In this document: positions 16,977 to 25,988 of the stretch, one piece after another
How the letters are laid out: every line of letters starts with the position of its first letter
Position numbering within the stretch: the stretch's first letter is position 1
DNA from: an uncultured Lachnospiraceae bacterium
Lineage (GTDB): Bacteria; Bacillota; Clostridia; Lachnospirales; Lachnospiraceae
NCBI GenBank assembly: GCA_947628225.1
Contig: CANQYY010000001.1
Span: 62,001 to 126,000 of the forward strand
DNA: 64,000 nt
Direction of reading: 5' to 3'
Notes under the pieces: generated by a model
What the model was told of the DNA's origin: nothing
The model's input: the letters and a program-made list of their open reading frames with translations, nothing else
Databases searched by the model: none
Translations under genes and position numbers: made by a program

Positions 16977-18588
16977 AAAAGGCATGACCCTGTACGAGTT
17001 GAGCCGGGAATATCAGAAAAATTATGAATATCCGATTATTGTGGCAAAATGCGACGGCGTTATCCGGGAGCTATACCATGAGGTGCCGCAGGATGCCCAT
17101 GTGGAGTTTTGCACCACGAAGGATAAGGACGGAGCCCGCGTCTATTTCAGAGGGATTTCCATGATATTGTTAAAGGCAATATACAAAGAGATCCCCAGAG
17201 AAAATATTGAGCGCGTTTCTTTTGAATTTTGTCTGGATACCGGATATTTCTGCCGGATTGACGGCGCTGTGGAAATGAATGAGGAATTGCTTCGCCGGAT
17301 TGAGATGCGGATGAGAAAATATGTGGCAAAGGATATTCCCTTTGAAAAGAAGGTAATCCGCACAAGGGATGCCGGACGTCTGTTTGAGGAACTGCATATG
17401 CACGAAAAGGGGAAACTGATGCAGTACCGGAAAAATTCCCGCATGACCGTATATCATTTGGGAAAATTTACGGATTATTACTATGGCGCCATGCCCTACA
17501 GCACCTCCATACTGCAATATTTTAAACTGGATTTATTTGAGGACGGCTTTGTCTTTATCATCCCCAAATCCGACAGCCCGGTCACCATGCCTGAATTTTC
17601 TCCCAGCATGAAGCAATACCGCACCCTGCAGGAAACCAACGAGTGGAGCAGGAAACTGCGGGTTTCCACTGTGGGAGAGTTAAATCAGGAAATTGTGAGC
17701 GGACATATGCAGGATTTAATGTTGACGCAGGAAGCCCTGCACGAGAAAAAAATCGGGGATATTGCTGTACAGATTGCAGAAAGGAATTGCCGTATCGTCA
17801 CGATAGCAGGGCCGTCTTCCTCCGGCAAGACAACCTTTTCCTACCGATTGTCGACGCAGTTGAAAACATTGGGCTTAAAGCCTCATCCCATTGCGTTAGA
17901 TGATTATTTCGTCAATCGGGTAGACACCCCGAGGGCAGAAGACGGAACGTATAACTATGAATGTCTGGAGGCGATTGATACCAGACAATTTAACAAAGAT
18001 TTGGGTATGCTGCTTCAGGGGCAGACCGTACAGCTGCCGACTTATAATTTTGTTACCGGCTGCCGGGAATACGACAAGGAGCCCCTGACGCTGGAGGAGA
18101 ATGAGATCCTTGTGATTGAGGGAATCCACGGCCTGAATGATAAATTAACCTATGCGATCCCAAAAGAAAATAAATTTAAAATATATATCAGCGCACTGAC
18201 GACCCTGAATCTCGACGGGCATAACCGGATTCCGACGACAGAGGGACGGCTTTTGCGCCGGATCATCCGGGATGCCAGAACCAGAGGAAATTCAGCCCGG
18301 AAAACGATTTCCATGTGGAATTCTGTCCGGGCGGGCGAGACCCTGAATATTTTCCCGTTTCAGGAACAGGCGGACGCTATGTTTAATTCGGCGCTGATAT
18401 ACGAACTGGCGGCTATGAAATTATATGCCGACCCCCTTCTTTTTCAGGTGACGCCGGATTGCCCGGAATATTCCGAAGCGCAGCGGCTTCTGAAGTTTTT
18501 GGATTATTTTATCCCCATCGATCCCCATGATGTTCCGCTAAATTCTATCTTGCGGGAATTTATCGGCGGTGGTATTCTATTGGGGTAA
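16924..18588 (+). CDS. TGS-domain/uridine kinase-like nucleoside kinase fusion
   Basis: 554 residues. The ATG at 16924 follows AAAGGAG and lies inside trmK. Residues 1-60 resemble a TGS domain and about 60-200 a threonyl-tRNA-synthetase-like second domain; the C-terminal half is a phosphoribulokinase/uridine kinase with Walker A AGPSSSGKTT (about 296-305) and motifs ALDDYFVNR, LVIEGIHGLN and RRIIRDARTRG. The family is annotated as nucleoside kinase in Clostridia; the fusion suggests regulation of pyrimidine salvage by a small ligand or RNA, but that is inference. The promoter of rnpB is embedded in its last codons. Confidence 0.85.
   Translation: METETITITLEKETVACKKGMTLYELSREYQKNYEYPIIVAKCDGVIRELYHEVPQDAHVEFCTTKDKDGARVYFRGISMILLKAIYKEIPRENIERVSFEFCLDTGYFCRIDGAVEMNEELLRRIEMRMRKYVAKDIPFEKKVIRTRDAGRLFEELHMHEKGKLMQYRKNSRMTVYHLGKFTDYYYGAMPYSTSILQYFKLDLFEDGFVFIIPKSDSPVTMPEFSPSMKQYRTLQETNEWSRKLRVSTVGELNQEIVSGHMQDLMLTQEALHEKKIGDIAVQIAERNCRIVTIAGPSSSGKTTFSYRLSTQLKTLGLKPHPIALDDYFVNRVDTPRAEDGTYNYECLEAIDTRQFNKDLGMLLQGQTVQLPTYNFVTGCREYDKEPLTLEENEILVIEGIHGLNDKLTYAIPKENKFKIYISALTTLNLDGHNRIPTTEGRLLRRIIRDARTRGNSARKTISMWNSVRAGETLNIFPFQEQADAMFNSALIYELAAMKLYADPLLFQVTPDCPEYSEAQRLLKFLDYFIPIDPHDVPLNSILREFIGGGILLG
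18550..18578 (+). promoter_or_regulatory. Promoter of rnpB inside the preceding gene
   Basis: TTGCGG and TATTCT with a 17-bp spacer lie in the last 40 bases of the kinase gene. They predict a transcript start near 18585, matching the expected 5' end of the RNase P RNA. Confidence 0.65.
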
Positions 18589-18589
18589 T

Positions 18590-18938
18590 GTATGAGCAGC
18601 ACAGGTGGCCGCGCCCGTCCGGACGAAAGGGGGCGGGTGAGGAAAGTCCGAGCTTTATAGGGCAGGATGCCGGATAACGTCCGGTGGAGGCGACTCCCAG
18701 GCTAGTGCAACAGAAATAAACCGCCGCCTTTGGCGGTAAGGGTGGAACGGCGAGGTAAGAGCTCACCGCCTTTTTGGTAACAAAAAGGGCACATGTAAAC
18801 CCCATCCAAAGCAAGACCGAACAGAAAGCGATACGGCGGCCCGTCGTGCTTTCGGGTAGGTCGCTTGAGCCTGTTGGTAACAGCAGGTCCAGATAGATGG
18901 CCACTCAACGACAGAACTCGGCTTATCGTGCTGCTCAT
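18590..18938 (+). ncRNA. rnpB: RNase P RNA (class A)
   Basis: The catalytic RNA of RNase P, which trims the 5' leader of tRNA precursors. The conserved landmarks occur in order: GAGGAAAGTCCGAGC, CAACAGAAATAAACCGCC, GGTAAGGGTGGAACGGCG with GGTAAGAGCTCACC, and near the 3' end AGATAGATGGCCACT with ACAGAACTCGGCTTA. GAGCAGCAC at the 5' end pairs with GTGCTGCTC at the 3' end to form helix P1. The ends are estimated from this helix. No T-rich terminator follows, so the 3' end is probably processed and transcription may continue into the next gene. Confidence 0.95.
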
Positions 18939-18969
18939 GCTTACTAAAAAACGGATACAGGAGGTAGCT

Positions 18970-19578
18970 ATGTCGCGACTGGACCAGCAGATGAAATTTA
19001 TTGAAGAGCTGGATAGAAATAAGGGAATCGAACGCAGAACCTATGCGCTGAAAGGGAAAAGAAGGGAAAATGATGCCGAGCATATGTTTCATCTGGCGAT
19101 TATGGCGGCTGTGCTGAGCGAACATGCCAATGAACCGGTAGATGTACTCCGGGTTATGACTATGGTGTTGATCCATGATGTGGTAGAGATTGATGCCGGA
19201 GATACTTTTGCCTATGATGAAGCAGGGCACAAGACGAAGAGAGAACGGGAGTGCAGGGCGGCGGATCGTATTTTTCATATTCTTCCGGCGGATCAGGAGG
19301 AATATTTCCGGGAATTATGGGAAGAATTTGAAGCAAACGAAACACCGGAGGCGCGGTTTGCCAAGGCATTGGATAAAATACAGCCCACCATGCTGAATCA
19401 TGCTTCCGGCGGGCGTACCTGGCTGGAAAATGGCATATCAGCCAGCCAGATATATAAAAGAAATGAAAATACGGCGGACGGCTCAAGGGTTCTATGGGAT
19501 TATGCCGTTTCCCATTATATTGAGCCCCATGTAGAAAAATCGGGGAAACCGGGAGAAATTAAAGAGGATAGGATATGA
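18970..19578 (+). CDS. HD-domain nucleotidase (YfbR/HDDC2-like)
   Basis: 202 residues. The ATG at 18970 has AGGAGGT six bases upstream, only 31 bases after rnpB. It shows the HD set His38 (ENDAEHMFH), His69-Asp70 (LIHDVVEIDAGD) and a late Asp in KALDKIQP. The family includes 5'-deoxynucleotidases such as YfbR, so hydrolysis of deoxynucleoside monophosphates is likely but not proven. Its stop overlaps the start of the aminopeptidase gene by four bases (ATGA). Confidence 0.8.
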   Translation: MSRLDQQMKFIEELDRNKGIERRTYALKGKRRENDAEHMFHLAIMAAVLSEHANEPVDVLRVMTMVLIHDVVEIDAGDTFAYDEAGHKTKRERECRAADRIFHILPADQEEYFRELWEEFEANETPEARFAKALDKIQPTMLNHASGGRTWLENGISASQIYKRNENTADGSRVLWDYAVSHYIEPHVEKSGKPGEIKEDRI

Positions 19579-21575
19579 GCGCAGTAGAAGAAAGATATAA
19601 ACTGGCAAAAGAGCGGATAAAGGAATTGGCAGGGGAAGTACAGGGCTGCTATTCCGACTATATCCAAAAATCCGCTTTTCTTTTTCAGACGTTATCTGAA
19701 ATTTTGGAATCAGAAAAGGAATACCCGGACGATCCGGCGTGGAATGACCGCTTATACCGGGAAATCGAAAAAGAGGCATATGAAACCTCCTATGCGAATC
19801 CCGCCTATGCCGCGCGGCAGTTTGGAAAAATGACAGGGCAGTATCTTTGCTGGTACTATGCCCGTTTTCGGGATGCTATTACCGCTGCCTATGAAAAGGA
19901 TAAATACGAGGTCACTCTCCGGATGGAGTTGTTTTTACAGGCGGCGGAGGTTCTTTTGGAAGAGGAAGAAAAGGATCGCTACTTAAAGGAAACCATGTAT
20001 TATTATGTCCACGACTATGACGCGGAGCAGATGGAAAAAAGCCTCCGGCAGATGTTATGCCCCGGAGATTCCCTTATCTACCGCATTGTCATGGAAAGCG
20101 ATTTTTCCCATACGGATTATTTATACCGGTACGGCGAGTTTATTTCGGAAAACGAGAAAAAAATGGCTGCTTTTTTAGCTTCGCTGCCGGAACAAACACT
20201 GGCTTCCATGGCGAGAACCTATACGGAGGGTTACCGGAAAGGTTTTGAGGCCGCCGGGATTGATTTGTCAGAGAAAAAAACAGTGCAGATCCGCTTCCAC
20301 ATTGGCTTTGAGCCAATGGTCAGGCAGGCGGTGCTGCAATTTAAGGAGATGGGGCTGGAAACGGTATTTACGCGGAAAACAAATACAAAGGCAGTTGGCG
20401 TTGTTTCTACCTCTCCCAACAAGCAGTATCAATACGACCACCGCTATGCGGATGCTTTGTACCTGAACCGGGCGCTCGTACAGGAAAGGTTGAAAATAGC
20501 AGAGCGCCTGTATGAAACCTATAAAGAAGAGGCTGCTGTTTATGCAGGCCCCGCCGTTATTGAAGTTTTTGGCGAGGAGCTCTTTGCGCCGGCTGTGAAA
20601 GAGGAGAGCCCATCTTACACAAAGGAGCAGGAAGCCCTTTCGATTGAATATACGAGAGAGTACAGGCTGATTCAGAACCGCTATATTCCGCAGGATTCCT
20701 GCAGCTTTACGATTATTGCCTATCCCATACCGGAAATCGGCGAACAGTTTGAAGAGATTTTTAAGGAAACGATAAAGGTAAATACGCTGGATATGGAGGA
20801 ATACCTCCGGATTCAGCAGGTTATGATCGATGCGCTGGATCAGGGGGACAGGGTGCATGTGACCGGGAGAAAGGACAATATCACGGATATATGGATTCAA
20901 CTGCATGAGCTGGACGATCCAAAAAAACAGACGAATTTTGAAAACTGTCTGGCAGATGTAAATATTCCGGTGGGAGAAGTCTTTACTTCTCCGGTGCTTG
21001 CCGGGACAAGCGGCGTCCTCCATGTAACACAGGTTTATCTCAATGAACTCCGATATGAAAATCTGGAATTTACCTTTGAGGATGGCATGGTAACGAACTA
21101 TCGCTGCTCCAATTATGAAAAGGAAGAGGAAAACAAAAAGTATGTGAAGGAAAACATCCTGCATGACCGCGACACTCTGCCGATGGGAGAATTTGCCATT
21201 GGCACCAATACGACAGCCTATGTGATGGGAAGGAAATATGGCATTGAGGCAAAGCTCCCGATCCTGATCGCCGAGAAAACCGGACCGCACTTTGCTCTGG
21301 GGGATACCTGTTATTCGATGAGTGAAGATGTGGTACTGCATAATCCGGACGGCAAAGAGATCATAGCAAAGGAAAATGAGCGTTCCGCCCTGCGGCATAC
21401 CAATATAGCCGACGCCTATTTTAACTGTCACACCGATATAACGATTCCCTATGATGAACTGGGCGATATTATTGTCTTTACAAAAGAGGGAAAAGAGATT
21501 ACACTGATAAAGGACGGCAGGTTTGTCCTGCCCGGAACAGAAAGTCTGAATATGGAGGAAAAATATTATGGCTAA
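19575..21575 (+). CDS. M29-family aminopeptidase with long N-terminal extension
   Basis: 666 residues, against about 410 for typical M29 enzymes such as AmpS and ApsT. The C-terminal part carries family motifs: VHVTGRKDNITDIWI, NIPVGEVFTSPV (Glu near 466, a metal ligand), FAIGTNTTAY and EKTGPHFALGDTCYS (His near 571, Asp near 576), then DAYFNCHTDITIPY. The extra N-terminal 230 or so residues are helical and acidic, of unknown role; similar long forms occur in Clostridia. The enzyme would remove N-terminal residues from peptides using two metal ions. It is translationally coupled to the HD gene upstream and overlaps purE by eight bases. Confidence 0.8.
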   Translation: MSAVEERYKLAKERIKELAGEVQGCYSDYIQKSAFLFQTLSEILESEKEYPDDPAWNDRLYREIEKEAYETSYANPAYAARQFGKMTGQYLCWYYARFRDAITAAYEKDKYEVTLRMELFLQAAEVLLEEEEKDRYLKETMYYYVHDYDAEQMEKSLRQMLCPGDSLIYRIVMESDFSHTDYLYRYGEFISENEKKMAAFLASLPEQTLASMARTYTEGYRKGFEAAGIDLSEKKTVQIRFHIGFEPMVRQAVLQFKEMGLETVFTRKTNTKAVGVVSTSPNKQYQYDHRYADALYLNRALVQERLKIAERLYETYKEEAAVYAGPAVIEVFGEELFAPAVKEESPSYTKEQEALSIEYTREYRLIQNRYIPQDSCSFTIIAYPIPEIGEQFEEIFKETIKVNTLDMEEYLRIQQVMIDALDQGDRVHVTGRKDNITDIWIQLHELDDPKKQTNFENCLADVNIPVGEVFTSPVLAGTSGVLHVTQVYLNELRYENLEFTFEDGMVTNYRCSNYEKEEENKKYVKENILHDRDTLPMGEFAIGTNTTAYVMGRKYGIEAKLPILIAEKTGPHFALGDTCYSMSEDVVLHNPDGKEIIAKENERSALRHTNIADAYFNCHTDITIPYDELGDIIVFTKEGKEITLIKDGRFVLPGTESLNMEEKYYG

Positions 21576-22083
21576 GGTAGGAATCTTAATGGGAAGCGAC
21601 TCAGATCTTCCGGTTATGAAAAAAGCAGCGGATATGCTGAAGAAGTTTGGAATTGAATATGAGATGACAATTATTTCGGCTCACCGTATGCCGGATGTAT
21701 TTGTGGATTATGCCACAAAAGCAGAGGAACGGGGCATTGAGGTGATTATCGCCGGGGCGGGCGGCGCCGCGCATCTGCCCGGCATGTGCGCCGCATTATT
21801 TGACCTGCCGGTTATTGGCATCCCGATCCATACCAAAAGTCTGGGCGGGGTTGACAGTCTGTATTCCATTGTACAGATGCCGTCGGGGATTCCGGTAGCC
21901 ACCGTGGCAATAGACGGCGCTGCTAACGCGGCGATATTGGCGGCAAAAATGCTGTCAATATCCGATAAGGAGCTGCGGAGCCGGTTAAAAGAATATAAAA
22001 AAGAGATGAAGGATGGCGTTCTTGCCAAGGCAGATAAGCTGGAACAGCTTGGCTGCGATGCCTACATAGAGCAGATGAAATAA
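21568..22083 (+). CDS. purE: N5-carboxyaminoimidazole ribonucleotide mutase PurE
   Basis: 171 residues, normal length. PurE interconverts N5-CAIR and CAIR in purine synthesis. Motifs: GILMGSDSDLPVM, ISAHRMPDVFVDYA with the catalytic His, IIAGAGGAAHLPGMCAA and GGVDSLYSIVQMPSGIPVATV. The start at 21568 follows GGAGGAAAA inside the preceding gene. It is separated from other pur genes and ends its operon at a strong terminator. No purine riboswitch is visible upstream. Confidence 0.95.
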   Translation: MAKVGILMGSDSDLPVMKKAADMLKKFGIEYEMTIISAHRMPDVFVDYATKAEERGIEVIIAGAGGAAHLPGMCAALFDLPVIGIPIHTKSLGGVDSLYSIVQMPSGIPVATVAIDGAANAAILAAKMLSISDKELRSRLKEYKKEMKDGVLAKADKLEQLGCDAYIEQMK

Positions 22084-22108
22084 AAAAGATATTGTTTACG
22101 ATATAAAT

Positions 22109-22169
22109 CCACGGACTGCCGGGATTTTGCTCTGCTTTACGGCAGATGTCCCGACGGTCCGTGGTTTTT
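22109..22169 (+). terminator. Strong terminator after purE
   Basis: CCACGGAC pairs with GTCCGTGG, with an inner CGGGA/TCCCG extension, followed by five T. It separates purE from the convergent dacF-like gene. Confidence 0.85.
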
Positions 22170-22184
22170 GTCCTATCGCGCTTT

Positions 22185-23393
22185 TTAGCCCGCCTTAAAG
22201 AGCTGCTTTAACGCCGCCATGAAAAAGTCGGTATAGCCCGCCTTTATCGCATCCTGTCTTGCCAGAAGGGGAACCGTGCCTAAGAGTTTTCCCTGATAGC
22301 GATACGTGATAGCGCCCACGGGATCCCCCTTTTTGACAGGGGCTGAAATTGTTTTATATTCTACCTTCTTTTCAATCTTCTTTTCCTCATATTCGGAAGT
22401 AAAGGTATGAGAGAATTTTTCCCCGGGATACGCTGTTATCTGGGAGGGAATTCCTCCTTTTACCGGTAACGGCTCAAAATTCATGCCGGAAAAATCGTCC
22501 TCATAAACGGAGCAATTCGCAAAGCCGTAATCTAAAAGGGCCTGTGCTTCCGTGAACCGCACCTTGTGATCCGGCGCCGCCATGATAACGGCAATCAGGT
22601 TCATTCCGTTTCGTTTTGCGGTGGCGCTGAGGCAATATTTTGCCTTGCTTGTGGAGCCGGTTTTCAGGCCGGTAATGCCATCGTAGAAGCGCACCAGTTT
22701 ATTTGTATTTGTCAGACCGAAGGTGGACTCCCCCTTCTTGGTCTTATGGACAATGGAATCCATCCATACGGTGGAGTAGGAGGAGATTTTCGGATGCTTC
22801 ATAATTAATTCCCGGGACATTAAAGCAACATCATAGGCGCTGGAATAGTGCCCCGATTGGATCGTATCGTCCAGACCGGTACAGTTTTTAAACTGCGTAT
22901 GCTTCATTCCCAGTTCCTTTGCTTTCTGATTCATCATCTTTACGAAATTTTGTTCGGAGCCGGCAATTTTTTCTGCCATGGCAACAGCAGCATCGTTGGC
23001 GCTGGCGATACTGATACATTTTATCATGGTGTTTACCGTCTGGGTTTCCTGAGGCTCAAGAAAGACCTGGGATCCTCCCATGCCGGCGGCGTATTCACTG
23101 ACGCTGACCGGATCGTCCAGGGATATTTTTCCCTGATCCAGCGCTTCAAAAATTAATGTCAAAGTCATAATTTTGGTAATGCTGGCGGGTACCAGTTCGG
23201 TATCTTTCTTTTTTTCATATAAGATTTCCCCGGTATCTCCTTCAATGAGCACCGCCGCTCCCGCCGTGATATTTACGGCGGAGCCTGTGGCTGTGTCTGC
23301 CTTTGCGTCGCCTGACGTAATAAGGGGAGCCAATAAGAAAAGGAGAAAAAGAATTCCTAATACAGGAAATATTTTTTTGGTTACGGTTTTCAT
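22185..23393 (-). CDS. D-alanyl-D-alanine carboxypeptidase (PBP5/DacF type)
   Basis: 402 residues. The ATG at 23393 has GGGAGG five bases before; upstream codons in the frame lie in the promoter region. A signal peptide (residues 1-33) is followed by the penicillin-binding catalytic triad: SITK (Ser71, Lys74), SAN (Ser131-Asn133) and KTG (Lys244). The C-terminal PBP5-like beta domain ends with an amphipathic stretch (TDFFMAALKQLF) that can attach to the membrane. It trims the terminal D-Ala of peptidoglycan stem peptides. It is close to DacF of Bacillus, but vegetative versus sporulation use cannot be told from sequence. Confidence 0.9.
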   Translation of the reverse strand: MKTVTKKIFPVLGILFLLFLLAPLITSGDAKADTATGSAVNITAGAAVLIEGDTGEILYEKKKDTELVPASITKIMTLTLIFEALDQGKISLDDPVSVSEYAAGMGGSQVFLEPQETQTVNTMIKCISIASANDAAVAMAEKIAGSEQNFVKMMNQKAKELGMKHTQFKNCTGLDDTIQSGHYSSAYDVALMSRELIMKHPKISSYSTVWMDSIVHKTKKGESTFGLTNTNKLVRFYDGITGLKTGSTSKAKYCLSATAKRNGMNLIAVIMAAPDHKVRFTEAQALLDYGFANCSVYEDDFSGMNFEPLPVKGGIPSQITAYPGEKFSHTFTSEYEEKKIEKKVEYKTISAPVKKGDPVGAITYRYQGKLLGTVPLLARQDAIKAGYTDFFMAALKQLFKAG

Positions 23394-23460
23394 AATAACC
23401 TCCCGATAGTATGTATATATCATTGTTATGTATTTTTTTCCCTGTTTATGACAGCTTACA

Positions 23461-23489
23461 TTGACAAAAAAGAACTCCTTCTTTATCAT
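23461..23489 (+). promoter_or_regulatory. Promoter of phosphoesterase-scpAB operon
   Basis: A consensus TTGACA and TATCAT with a 17-bp spacer, 28 bases before the start codon at 23518. Confidence 0.85.
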
Positions 23490-23517
23490 AGAAATATAGA
23501 AAATAAGCGAGGTGTTT

Positions 23518-24354
23518 ATGGAAACAGTAGGGATTTGTCTTGTGATTGCGGCCGGTCTGATTATCGCATATGGATGGCTGGAAAATTTTTTCCCGGTAAT
23601 CCGGCATTACGAGATCACATCGGATAAAATAAAAAAAGAGGCAGTTTTTGTCCTGCTTTCGGATTTACACGCCTGTCAGATAGGAAAAGAAAATGAGAAG
23701 CTGAAAAAACTGATTCAGTCGGCGGCGCCGGATTTTATTTGTATCGCCGGGGATATGACAATAAAAAACGGCAGGCATACCCGGCGGACGCTTTCTTTTT
23801 TGACCGGGCTGGCGCAGATATATCCGGTGTATTATGCCCCGGGCAACCATGAGATCCGGATGCCCGGCTACGGGGATTATAAAGAGGCGTTACAGGAGGC
23901 GGGGATTTGTTATTTGGAAAACAAATCGGCGGCTGTAGCGGAAAACCTGTGGATTACCGGTCTGGATCTGCCGGAATACTGGTATCATAAGTGCTGGCAG
24001 AAAAGGAAACTGACTCCGGCAGAACTGGAGGAATTGTTAGGGGCTAAAAAGAAATCGGTATTTGCCATTCTTCTTGCCCATAATCCCGAATACTTTGAAC
24101 AGTATGCGGCATGGGGGGCGGATTTAGTGTTGAGCGGACATATTCATGGCGGTATTGCCCGGCTGCCTTTTTTGGGAGGCGTGATTTCCCCGTCCCTCCG
24201 TCTTTTTCCGCGGTATGACGCCGGGGAATTCAAAAAACGGGACAGCCAGATGATTGTCAGCCGGGGGCTTGGCATGCATCATATCCGTCTGCGCTTTTTT
24301 AACCGGCCCGAGGTCAGTGTAATAAAATTATCTTGCCTTTTGAGGGAAAAATAG
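23518..24354 (+). CDS. Membrane-anchored metallophosphoesterase
   Basis: 278 residues. One N-terminal membrane segment (about residues 4-20) precedes a calcineurin-like domain with all metal motifs: DLHACQIG (Asp49, His51), GDM (Asp79), GNHE (Asn110, His111), AHNP (His188) and GHIHGG (His208, His210). It resembles YkuE/YaeI phosphodiesterases, some of which act on lipid-linked phosphates; the substrate here is unknown. I chose ATG 23518, five bases after GAGG, over a GTG two codons earlier. It probably shares a transcript with scpA and scpB, which begin 34 bases downstream. Confidence 0.8.
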   Translation: METVGICLVIAAGLIIAYGWLENFFPVIRHYEITSDKIKKEAVFVLLSDLHACQIGKENEKLKKLIQSAAPDFICIAGDMTIKNGRHTRRTLSFLTGLAQIYPVYYAPGNHEIRMPGYGDYKEALQEAGICYLENKSAAVAENLWITGLDLPEYWYHKCWQKRKLTPAELEELLGAKKKSVFAILLAHNPEYFEQYAAWGADLVLSGHIHGGIARLPFLGGVISPSLRLFPRYDAGEFKKRDSQMIVSRGLGMHHIRLRFFNRPEVSVIKLSCLLREK

Positions 24355-24388
24355 GTAAAATAAATTGATACCCGGAGGTGAGAACAAA

Positions 24389-25177
24389 ATGGGAATACCG
24401 GTAAAACTGGATAATTTTGAAGGCCCTTTAGATTTACTCCTTCACTTAATCGAAAAGAATAAAGTAGATATTTATGATATTCCGATTGTTCTTATTACGG
24501 AGCAGTATCTGGAATATGTAAGCAATATGAGGACGAAGGACATGGATATTATGAGCGAATTTCTTGTGATGGCGGCGACGCTTGTCCGCATTAAGTCCAA
24601 AATGCTTTTGCCAAAAGAAGAAAAAGAGGAAGAGGAAGAGGAGGACCCGAGGCAGGAATTAGTGGAGCGTTTGCTGGAGTACAAAATGTACAAATACGCT
24701 TCTTTTGAGTTAAAGGACAGGCAATATGACGCCGCAAGGGTCTTTTACAAAGAGCCCTCGATTCCGGAGGAGATAAAAAATTATAAAGAGGATATTGATT
24801 ATGATGAATTGCTGTCGGATGTGACCCTGTCAAAATTGCAGGATATTTTTGATTCCGTCATGCAAAAGCAGATTGACAAGATTGACCCGATCCGGAGTAA
24901 ATTCGGCGAGATAGAAAAGGAAGAAATCAATATCGAGGATCAGATGATTTTTGTAGAAGAGTACGCCATGCGGCATGGCACCTTCCGTTTTCGCAAGCTG
25001 CTGGAAAACGGTTCCGGAAAAGGGTACGTGATCGTGACTTTTTTAAGCGTGCTGGAGTTAATGAAAACCGGGATGCTTTGTATAGAGCAGAAAAAATTAT
25101 TTGACGATATTCTGATTACATATCAGTCCCCGAAAAAGAAGAATACGAAAACGGGCGTGAATGGAGGAGAACAGTGA
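24389..25177 (+). CDS. scpA: Segregation and condensation protein A
   Basis: 262 residues. ScpA is the kleisin that bridges the SMC heads; with ScpB and SMC it compacts and separates chromosomes. The N-terminal signature FEGPLDLLLHLIEKNKVDIYDI is diagnostic, an acidic linker (EEKEEEEEEDP) follows, and the C-terminal winged-helix part contains TFLSVLELMKTGML. The ATG at 24389 is eight bases after GGAGGTGA. It overlaps scpB by four bases (GTGA). Confidence 0.95.
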   Translation: MGIPVKLDNFEGPLDLLLHLIEKNKVDIYDIPIVLITEQYLEYVSNMRTKDMDIMSEFLVMAATLVRIKSKMLLPKEEKEEEEEEDPRQELVERLLEYKMYKYASFELKDRQYDAARVFYKEPSIPEEIKNYKEDIDYDELLSDVTLSKLQDIFDSVMQKQIDKIDPIRSKFGEIEKEEINIEDQMIFVEEYAMRHGTFRFRKLLENGSGKGYVIVTFLSVLELMKTGMLCIEQKKLFDDILITYQSPKKKNTKTGVNGGEQ

Positions 25178-25803
25178 ACATAAAAAAACTGGAGGCCGTA
25201 GTAGAGGCTATTTTATTTACCATGGGAGAAGCGGTGGAGATAGAAAGGCTGTCGGCGGCTGTGGAGCATGATGAGGATACCGTGAGAAAAATTATCCGCA
25301 ATATGATGACCCGGTATGAGGAGGAGGACAGAGGGATCCACCTGATCGAATTGGACGGTTCTTTCCAGCTTTGCACAAAACCGGAAATGTATGAATATCT
25401 TATTAAAGTAGCCCATATTCCAAAAAAACATGTTCTGACCGATGTGTTGCTCGAAACACTTTCCATCGTCGCCTATAAGCAGCCGATTACCCGGTTGGAA
25501 ATAGAAAAAATCCGGGGAGTATCGTGCGACCATGCGGTAAATAAGCTGGTGGAATATGGATTGATCTGCGAGGCGGGAAGATTGGAGGCGCCGGGACGGC
25601 CGATCCTGTTTGCCACCACGGAAGAATTCCTGCGCTACTTCGGAATCGAATCCCTGGATGATCTGCCGATCCTCAACCAGGAAACGATTGAGGATTTCAA
25701 AGAAGAAGCCAAACGGGAGGTCTGGGGAGAAGCAGAAGCAGAGGCAGAAGAGGAGGGTTTGGGAGAAGCAGACGGGGCACAGGATTTTACGGAAAAAAAT
25801 TAG
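25174..25803 (+). CDS. scpB: Segregation and condensation protein B
   Basis: 209 residues, GTG start preceded by GGAGGA. It has the two winged-helix domains of ScpB, with VEAILFTMGEAV near the start and IVAYKQPITRLEIEKIRGV and LIxEAGRLEAPGRP motifs in the second half, then a Glu-rich tail. It works as a dimer with ScpA and SMC. A promoter for gltB begins four bases after its stop. Confidence 0.95.
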   Translation: MNIKKLEAVVEAILFTMGEAVEIERLSAAVEHDEDTVRKIIRNMMTRYEEEDRGIHLIELDGSFQLCTKPEMYEYLIKVAHIPKKHVLTDVLLETLSIVAYKQPITRLEIEKIRGVSCDHAVNKLVEYGLICEAGRLEAPGRPILFATTEEFLRYFGIESLDDLPILNQETIEDFKEEAKREVWGEAEAEAEEEGLGEADGAQDFTEKN

Positions 25804-25806
25804 GAC

Positions 25807-25835
25807 TTGTTTTTTTTTCGATACTGGTATATAAT
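25807..25835 (+). promoter_or_regulatory. Promoter of gltB
   Basis: TTGTTT and a perfect TATAAT with 17-bp spacing start directly behind scpB. The predicted transcript start is near 25842, only a few bases before the hairpin at 25846. Confidence 0.65.
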
Positions 25836-25845
25836 GAGCAAAGAC

Positions 25846-25892
25846 AAAGGCGTCAAAAGGATACCCATAGTGGATTCTTTTGACGCCTTTTA
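25846..25892 (+). promoter_or_regulatory. Hairpin at the 5' end of the gltB transcript (terminator/attenuator)
   Basis: AAAGGCGTCAAAAG pairs with CTTTTGACGCCTTT over 14 bp, with a 17-base loop and a short T tail. It can terminate scpAB transcription, but because it also opens the gltB leader it may act as an attenuator or 5' stabiliser. Two downstream repeats (25938-25970) contain GCGTCAA and could compete for its right arm. Confidence 0.7.
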
Positions 25893-25937
25893 TAGTCTTA
25901 AAAGGCAGCGAAGGTTTACTATGTTTTTTGACTATCA

Positions 25938-25970
25938 GATGCGTCAATAAAATGGATGCGTCAAAAAATG
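25938..25970 (+). repeat. Tandem repeat in the gltB leader
   Basis: Two adjacent units of 17 and 16 bases, GATGCGTCAATAAAATG and GATGCGTCAAAAAATG, just upstream of the gltB ribosome binding site. The GCGTCAAAA core of the second also occurs in the left arm of the leader hairpin. Confidence 0.75.
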
Positions 25971-25988
25971 TGGCAAGGAGGATTTTTC

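Noticed and set aside
20268..21431. 387-codon reverse open frame inside the M29 aminopeptidase gene
   Set aside because: Overlaps a clear gene with conserved motifs, has no start signal and no recognisable product.
21500..21600. Purine riboswitch for purE
   Set aside because: purE starts inside the preceding gene and no purine aptamer core is visible.
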